Shown here: piece after piece, positions 59,939-64,000 of the stretch
How positions within the stretch are numbered: the stretch's first letter is position 1
How the letters are laid out: the number at the start of each line of letters is the position of its first letter
Source: Acidobacteriota bacterium
GTDB lineage: Bacteria > Acidobacteriota > Thermoanaerobaculia > Multivoradales > Multivoraceae
Direction: 5' to 3'
DNA: 64,000 nucleotides
Assembly: GCA_028875725.1 (NCBI GenBank)
Contig: JAPPCR010000006.1
Location: 1,185,786-1,249,785, forward strand
The notes under the pieces: model-generated
Database searches by the model: none
What the model was told of the DNA's origin: nothing
What the model saw: only the letters and a program-made list of their open reading frames with translations
Translations under genes and position numbers: made by a program

Positions 59939-62689
59939 GTGTCCAGCTCTTCGGTCCGTCTTTGCCGGGCGTTCCTGTTGGTCGCCGCGGCGCTCCTTGT
60001 CGCCGCGTGCGGCGCCTCACCATCGCCGGCCGTCCCGGTTTCAGCGCCGCTCCCCAACATCGTCCTCATCGTCCCCGACGATCTCGGCCGGCACGACGTC
60101 AGCTTCCACGGCGGCGAGATCGCGACCCCGAACATCGACCGGATCGCTGCCGAAGGGGTGCAACTAGAGCGCTTCTACAGCGCCCCGGTCTGTTCACCGA
60201 CGCGAGCGGGCTTGATGACGGGCCGCTATCCGATCCGCTTCGGCCTGATGCGGGCGGTGATCGCGCCCTGGCGCGACTACGGGATGGACACCTCGGAGGT
60301 GACTCTGCCGGAGGTTCTGGCCAAGGCCGGCTACGAGCACCGCGGCATCTTCGGCAAGTGGCACCTTGGCCACTTCGACCGCAAGTACCACCCGCTACGC
60401 CGCGGCTTCACCGAGTTCGTGGGCCACAACACGGCCGTCGACTACTTCACGAAGGAACGGGAGGGCGAGCGGGACTGGAGCCACGGCTACGAGTCGGTCG
60501 ACGAGGAGGGTTACGTCACGGACTTGCTGGCCGAGCACGCGGTGCGGTTCATCGATCGCCACGCGGGCGAGGAGGCGCCGTTCTTCCTCTACGTTCCGTT
60601 CAGCGCGCCGCACTCGCCACTGCAGGCGAAGGAGGAAGACCTGCCGCGCTACGCCGATCTGGAGCCGCTCGAACCTCCGCGCGGCTGGGAGGAGTCGACC
60701 GCCGGCCGGCCGCTTGCCGCCGACGAGCGGCGCCGCAACGGGCGTCGGGTTCATGCGGCGATGGTCCATTCCCTCGACGAGGGCGTCGGCCGCATCCTCG
60801 ACGCGATCGACGGTCACGGCATCGCCGACAACACGCTCGTCCTGTTCTTCAGCGACAACGGCGGCTCGGTCGGCATTGGCGACAACGGCCCCTACCGTGG
60901 CGCCAAGGGCAGCGTGTTCGAGGGCGGCACCCGGGTGGCCGCGGCCGCCCGCTGGCCGGCCGGAAACGTCGAGGGCGGCGGCCGGATCGAGGCGCCGGTG
61001 TCCTACATCGACGTGCTGCCGACGCTGATGGGAATCGCGGGCATCGAGGATCACGGGGGCAAGCCGCTCGACGGTGTTGACGTCGGCGACGTGCTGACGG
61101 GTGAGTCCGATACCGGGCCGGAGCGTGATCTCTACTCCTTTATCGCCCAACTCGACCCTGAGCGGGAGCAGGTCTCGGTAACGGAGGGTGAGTGGAAGCT
61201 CGCGGTCGTCGGGCCGCCGCTGGTGCGCGAGGGCGCCGCCGACGTGTCGCGGACGATGCTGTTCCGGCTCGACGACGATCCATTGGAACAGAGGGATGTC
61301 GCGGCGGGACACCCCGATCTGGTGGCTCGCCTGCTCGAGAAGGCGGCCGGCTTCCGGGCATTGCAGCCGCCGAATCCGGTGGCGCCGTTCTTCGCGGGCC
61401 GCGAGAACTTCCAGCCGCCGCCGAACTGGCAGTTCGCGCAGAAGCGGCCCAACATCCTCCTCATCCTGATCGACGACCTTGGCTTCGAAGCGGTCGGTGC
61501 GTACGGCGGCGCGTCCTACGACACGCCGAACATCGACCGTCTGGCCGCGGAGGGAGTCCGCTTCACCCATGCCTACTCGACGCCGCTGTGCGCGCCCTCG
61601 CGGCTCAAGTTGGTGACCGGGCGCTACAACAGCCGCAACTACACGGAGTGGGGCGTCCTGCCGCCCGAAGAGGTGACCTTCGCCAACCTCCTGCAGGACG
61701 CGGGCTACTCGACCTTCCTGGCCGGCAAGTGGCAGATGTCGGGCTTCAAACAGGCGTGGGCACCGGAGAAGGACTGCTGCGAGGGCTTGGGGCAGACGCC
61801 GGAGGAAGCCGGTTTCGACGATTATCTGGTCTGGCACTACCACGAGAAGGGCGAGCGCTATGCGGATCCGCTGTTGTGGGGGCCGGCTGGGGAAGGCGGG
61901 ACCCACGAGGGTCACTACGGTCCCGATCTGTTCGTGGACTTCCTGCTCGGCCGAATCGAGTCGCAGGTCGCCGAGGACTCCGACCGGCCGTTCTTCGCCT
62001 ACCACTCGATGGCGCTGGTCCACGCCCCGTTCGTGCCCACCCCGGACAGTGAGGACTGGGCCGCGGACCGTGGTGCCCAGGACCCGGCCTTCTTCGTCGA
62101 CATGGTGGCCTACACGGACAAGCTGGTCGGCCGAATGCTCGACGGTCTGGAGGAACTGGGCGTTCTGGACAACACGCTGATCCTGCTGACCGCCGACAAC
62201 GGCACCCCCAGGCAGATCACCAGTACTCTGCAGGACGGCACGGTGATCCCCGGCGGCAAGGGCGGGACGATCGACTACGGCATGCATGTCCCTTTCATCG
62301 CCTCCTGGCCGGCCGGCTTCGAGGGAGGTCGCGTGTCGGACGCGATGATCGACTTGAGCGACTTCCTGCCCTCGATGGTGGAGGCGGCGGGAGCCACGCT
62401 GCCGGGGGATCGGGTCATCGACGGCCGCAGCTTCATGCCTGTACTCCGCGGCGAAACGGACTCCGCCCGCGACTGGATCTTCACCGACTTCCGGCCGCGC
62501 TTCCTGAACATCCCGGAAGTGACCTTCGTCCACGATCGCCGCTACAAGCTGTACGACGACGGCCGCTTCTTCGACTTCGAGAACGATGTGCGGGAACAGA
62601 GCCCCCTGGACGTCGACGACCTGACGGAAGAGGCAGCCTCGGCCATGGCCAGACTGCGCGCCGCGATGGCGGAGGGCCTTGGCGGGTAG
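59939..62689 (+). CDS. Lipoprotein with two complete tandem sulfatase domains
   Basis: A 916-aa protein containing two full sulfatases in one chain. The lipobox is LVAAC (Cys24). Domain 1 (about 38-500): LPNIVLIVPDDLGRHD, formylglycine Cys85 in VCSPTRAG, IFGKWHLGHF and FFSDNGG. Domain 2 starts at once (about 502): KRPNILLILIDDLGFE, Cys551 in LCAPSRLK, FLAGKWQMSG and LLTADNG, to about 905. Both keep the CxPxR modification site and N-terminal Asp pair, so both may be active on different sulfate positions of one glycan (inference). There is almost no linker. GTG 59939 is the start. A truncated homologue of domain 1 follows directly. Confidence 0.9.
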   Translation: MSSSSVRLCRAFLLVAAALLVAACGASPSPAVPVSAPLPNIVLIVPDDLGRHDVSFHGGEIATPNIDRIAAEGVQLERFYSAPVCSPTRAGLMTGRYPIRFGLMRAVIAPWRDYGMDTSEVTLPEVLAKAGYEHRGIFGKWHLGHFDRKYHPLRRGFTEFVGHNTAVDYFTKEREGERDWSHGYESVDEEGYVTDLLAEHAVRFIDRHAGEEAPFFLYVPFSAPHSPLQAKEEDLPRYADLEPLEPPRGWEESTAGRPLAADERRRNGRRVHAAMVHSLDEGVGRILDAIDGHGIADNTLVLFFSDNGGSVGIGDNGPYRGAKGSVFEGGTRVAAAARWPAGNVEGGGRIEAPVSYIDVLPTLMGIAGIEDHGGKPLDGVDVGDVLTGESDTGPERDLYSFIAQLDPEREQVSVTEGEWKLAVVGPPLVREGAADVSRTMLFRLDDDPLEQRDVAAGHPDLVARLLEKAAGFRALQPPNPVAPFFAGRENFQPPPNWQFAQKRPNILLILIDDLGFEAVGAYGGASYDTPNIDRLAAEGVRFTHAYSTPLCAPSRLKLVTGRYNSRNYTEWGVLPPEEVTFANLLQDAGYSTFLAGKWQMSGFKQAWAPEKDCCEGLGQTPEEAGFDDYLVWHYHEKGERYADPLLWGPAGEGGTHEGHYGPDLFVDFLLGRIESQVAEDSDRPFFAYHSMALVHAPFVPTPDSEDWAADRGAQDPAFFVDMVAYTDKLVGRMLDGLEELGVLDNTLILLTADNGTPRQITSTLQDGTVIPGGKGGTIDYGMHVPFIASWPAGFEGGRVSDAMIDLSDFLPSMVEAAGATLPGDRVIDGRSFMPVLRGETDSARDWIFTDFRPRFLNIPEVTFVHDRRYKLYDDGRFFDFENDVREQSPLDVDDLTEEAASAMARLRAAMAEGLGG

Positions 62690-62703
62690 CCACAGCCGGC
62701 GAC

Positions 62704-63276
62704 GACCGGCTTTCCGGCGGCTCCGTGCGGGTCCGGCGGGCGCGGTGATCCTGCTGGCGGCCTGCGGGGGGCATCTCGGGCGGCCGCCGGGTGAAGCCAC
62801 CGGTCGCCTACATCGACGTCCTGCCGACCCTGATGGGCATCGCCGGCCTGAACGACCACGGCGGCAAGGAGCTCGACGGCCGGGACGTCCGCGACGTGCT
62901 CGCTGGCGCGGACGTGGAGGGACCGGCGCGCGAGCTGTACTCCTTCGTCGGCCAGAAGAACCCGGAGCGGGAGCAGGTGTCGGTGATGTCGGGCGGCTGG
63001 AAGCTCGTCGTCATCGGCCCGCCGCTCGACCGACCCGGATCGGCGGCGGCGTCCGAGCAGCTGCTGTACCGGATCGAGGAGGATCCCTTCGAAGAACGGA
63101 ACCTGGCTACGGACCGTCCGCACGTGGCCGAGCGTCTCCTCGAAAAGGCCCATGAGTTCCGCGCCCTGCAACCGCCGAACCCGGTGGGGTCCTTCGGCGT
63201 GGGTATGGAAGGGTTCGAGCCGCCGCCGAACTGGCGGTTCCCTGAAGCCGATACCACCGAATCAGGAGGATCCTGA
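62704..63276 (+). pseudogene. 5'-truncated sulfatase pseudogene
   Basis: The frame from about 62704 reads SGGSVRVRRAR, then an in-frame TGA at 62746, then WRPAGGISGGRRVKPPVAYID and on to TGA 63276. After the stop it matches the C-terminal 155 or so residues of domain 1 of the preceding gene: VLPTLMGIAG, DHGGK.LDG, ELYSFV, PEREQVSV, FRALQPPNPV and PPPNWRF are shared. The whole catalytic N-terminus, with its formylglycine site, is missing. A GTG at 62791 could start a 161-aa fragment, but an active sulfatase is excluded. It begins 14 bp after the tandem sulfatase stop, as expected after deletion between duplicated genes. Confidence 0.8.
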
Positions 63277-63278
63277 CC

Positions 63279-64000
63279 ATGCGTTCGAGTTACTGTGCCC
63301 TCGTCGGCGTCGCCCTGCTACTTGGTGGCTGCGCTGGTCCCACCGCCGACCAGTCGTCCGCCCCGGCCGCGCCCGGCGACCCGGGCGCGCCGTTTCACGG
63401 CGCCTGGGAGTTGGCTTCGGTCGTTCGCTACTCGGGCGACGGCGAGGAGTTGTCGCGCAACGAGTCGTCGACCGGCTTCATCATGTACGACCCGGCGGGC
63501 ACGATGGGAGTGGTCATCCAGGGCGCCGATCGGGCGCCATATGCGGGTGACGAGGCGACACCCGAGGAGATCCTGGCGGCCTACCGGTCGTACACGTCCT
63601 ACTTCGGCGGCTTCACGGTGGACCCGGAGGCGGGCACCGTCACCCACCACCTGCGGGCGAGCATGAACCCGCGCGGCGCCGGCTCGGACTACCTCCGTCA
63701 CTACGAATTCGAGGAGGACAGCCTGACGCTGCAGCCACCTGCCGGCGCCGACGGCGGCGTCGTGCGGCTGACCTGGAGGCGGCAGTCCGACCTGGCCGAA
63801 CTCACGGACGAGCACCGCCGCTTCATCGGCTTCTGGGAGTTCGCGCGGCTGGACCGCACCGACGACTCGGGCACAGCGCTGCCGGTGCAGCGGACCTACG
63901 AGGACGGCTTCATCATCTACACGGCCTCCGGCCACATGGCGGTTCACCTGGTTCGTCCGGGCCGGGAACTCTCCGCCGCCGGCCGCCTGACGGCGGAGGA
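63279..64000 (+). CDS. Lipoprotein with two lipocalin-like domains, partial
   Basis: Open to the window end (240 codons seen, no stop). The signal peptide LVGVALLLGGC gives a lipidated Cys18. Two repeats follow, each like the lipocalin-like (Lipocalin_5) domain: GAWELASVVRYSGDGEE with STGFIMYDPAGTMGVVI, then IGFWEFARLDRTDDSG with EDGFIIYTASGHMAVHL. AGGAGG precedes ATG 63279, two bases after the sulfatase pseudogene stop. These proteins probably bind small hydrophobic or phenolic ligands (inference). The C-terminal end lies outside the window. Confidence 0.75.
   Translation, partial: MRSSYCALVGVALLLGGCAGPTADQSSAPAAPGDPGAPFHGAWELASVVRYSGDGEELSRNESSTGFIMYDPAGTMGVVIQGADRAPYAGDEATPEEILAAYRSYTSYFGGFTVDPEAGTVTHHLRASMNPRGAGSDYLRHYEFEEDSLTLQPPAGADGGVVRLTWRRQSDLAELTDEHRRFIGFWEFARLDRTDDSGTALPVQRTYEDGFIIYTASGHMAVHLVRPGRELSAAGRLTAE

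Noticed and set aside
60395..62800. 801-codon open frame on the minus strand opposite the tandem sulfatase
   Set aside because: It is antisense to a clearly coding gene with intact catalytic motifs, its composition is Arg/Val-rich without domains, and long antisense frames are expected at this GC content.
62679..63155. 158-codon frame with a lipobox-like AVILLAACGG
   Set aside because: The apparent signal peptide is chance: the other frame of the same bases matches sulfatase sequence (GGSVRV, WRPAGG, AYIDVLPTLMG).
1..64000. tRNA, rRNA, CRISPR array, integrase or transposase
   Set aside because: None recognised on reading; no regularly spaced repeats, no cloverleaf found, and no recombinase motifs in any coding frame. 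A tRNA scan would be needed to exclude small RNA genes fully.

Overview
The window is GC-rich, densely packed bacterial DNA. It carries no rRNA, tRNA, CRISPR array or recognisable insertion sequence. The gene content fits Acidobacteriota: a TonB-dependent receptor with an N-terminal carboxypeptidase-regulatory-like domain, several PQQ-type beta-propeller dehydrogenases, DUF1592 and DUF1552 proteins, DUF6152, arylsulfatases, and four copies of an uncharacterised secreted family ending in a CHEGNY-like motif (called family X here). The phylum is an inference from gene families; no marker gene is present.

Layout. 1-1481 (minus): NatAB-like ABC exporter. 1596-5947: exported haloalkane dehalogenase-like hydrolase, ParB-like protein, exported VOC protein, DUF3667 membrane protein and group II PLP decarboxylase. 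6067-8798: spermidine-synthase-like membrane enzyme split over two overlapping genes. 8811-17836: TonB receptor divergent from a three-gene unit (PQQ propeller, DUF1592 cytochrome-like protein, Tat-exported DUF1552 protein). 17867-27313 (minus): one long co-directional run with two family X proteins, DUF6152, a PQQ propeller, a sulfatase and a PQQ-family X fusion. 27505-34043 (minus): MFS transporter, Gfo/Idh/MocA oxidoreductase and a 1314-aa lipoprotein combining DUF6807, a PVC-type propeller, HEAT-like repeats and a c-type haem site.

34210-42813: membrane protein, AraC-GyrI regulator, HicB with a HicA remnant, aspartyl protease, PH-domain protein, MDR oxidoreductase, M19 dipeptidase and a stand-alone family X protein. 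42814-49165: more accessory in character, with a 24-bp inverted repeat, M15-like protein, ADP-ribosylglycohydrolase, PepSY protein, small Tat protein, cupin-4/JmjC oxygenase and a VapBC-type pair. 49198-55416: alpha/beta hydrolase, M24 peptidase, class I fumarase, mutarotase lipoprotein and a second VapBC pair. 55555-59855: adaptor, ATPase and two permeases of a MacB-type pump. 59939-64000: a 916-aa protein with two complete sulfatase domains, a 5'-truncated sulfatase pseudogene and a two-domain lipocalin-like lipoprotein cut by the window end.

How the genes may work together. Most products carry Sec, Tat or lipoprotein signals, so the theme is periplasmic or outer-membrane catabolism: uptake by the TonB receptor, desulfation, PQQ-linked oxidation, intracellular sugar oxidoreduction and MFS transport. 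The strongest new lead is family X. It is fused to a PQQ propeller in one gene and encoded beside one in a neighbouring operon, which suggests a functional partnership.
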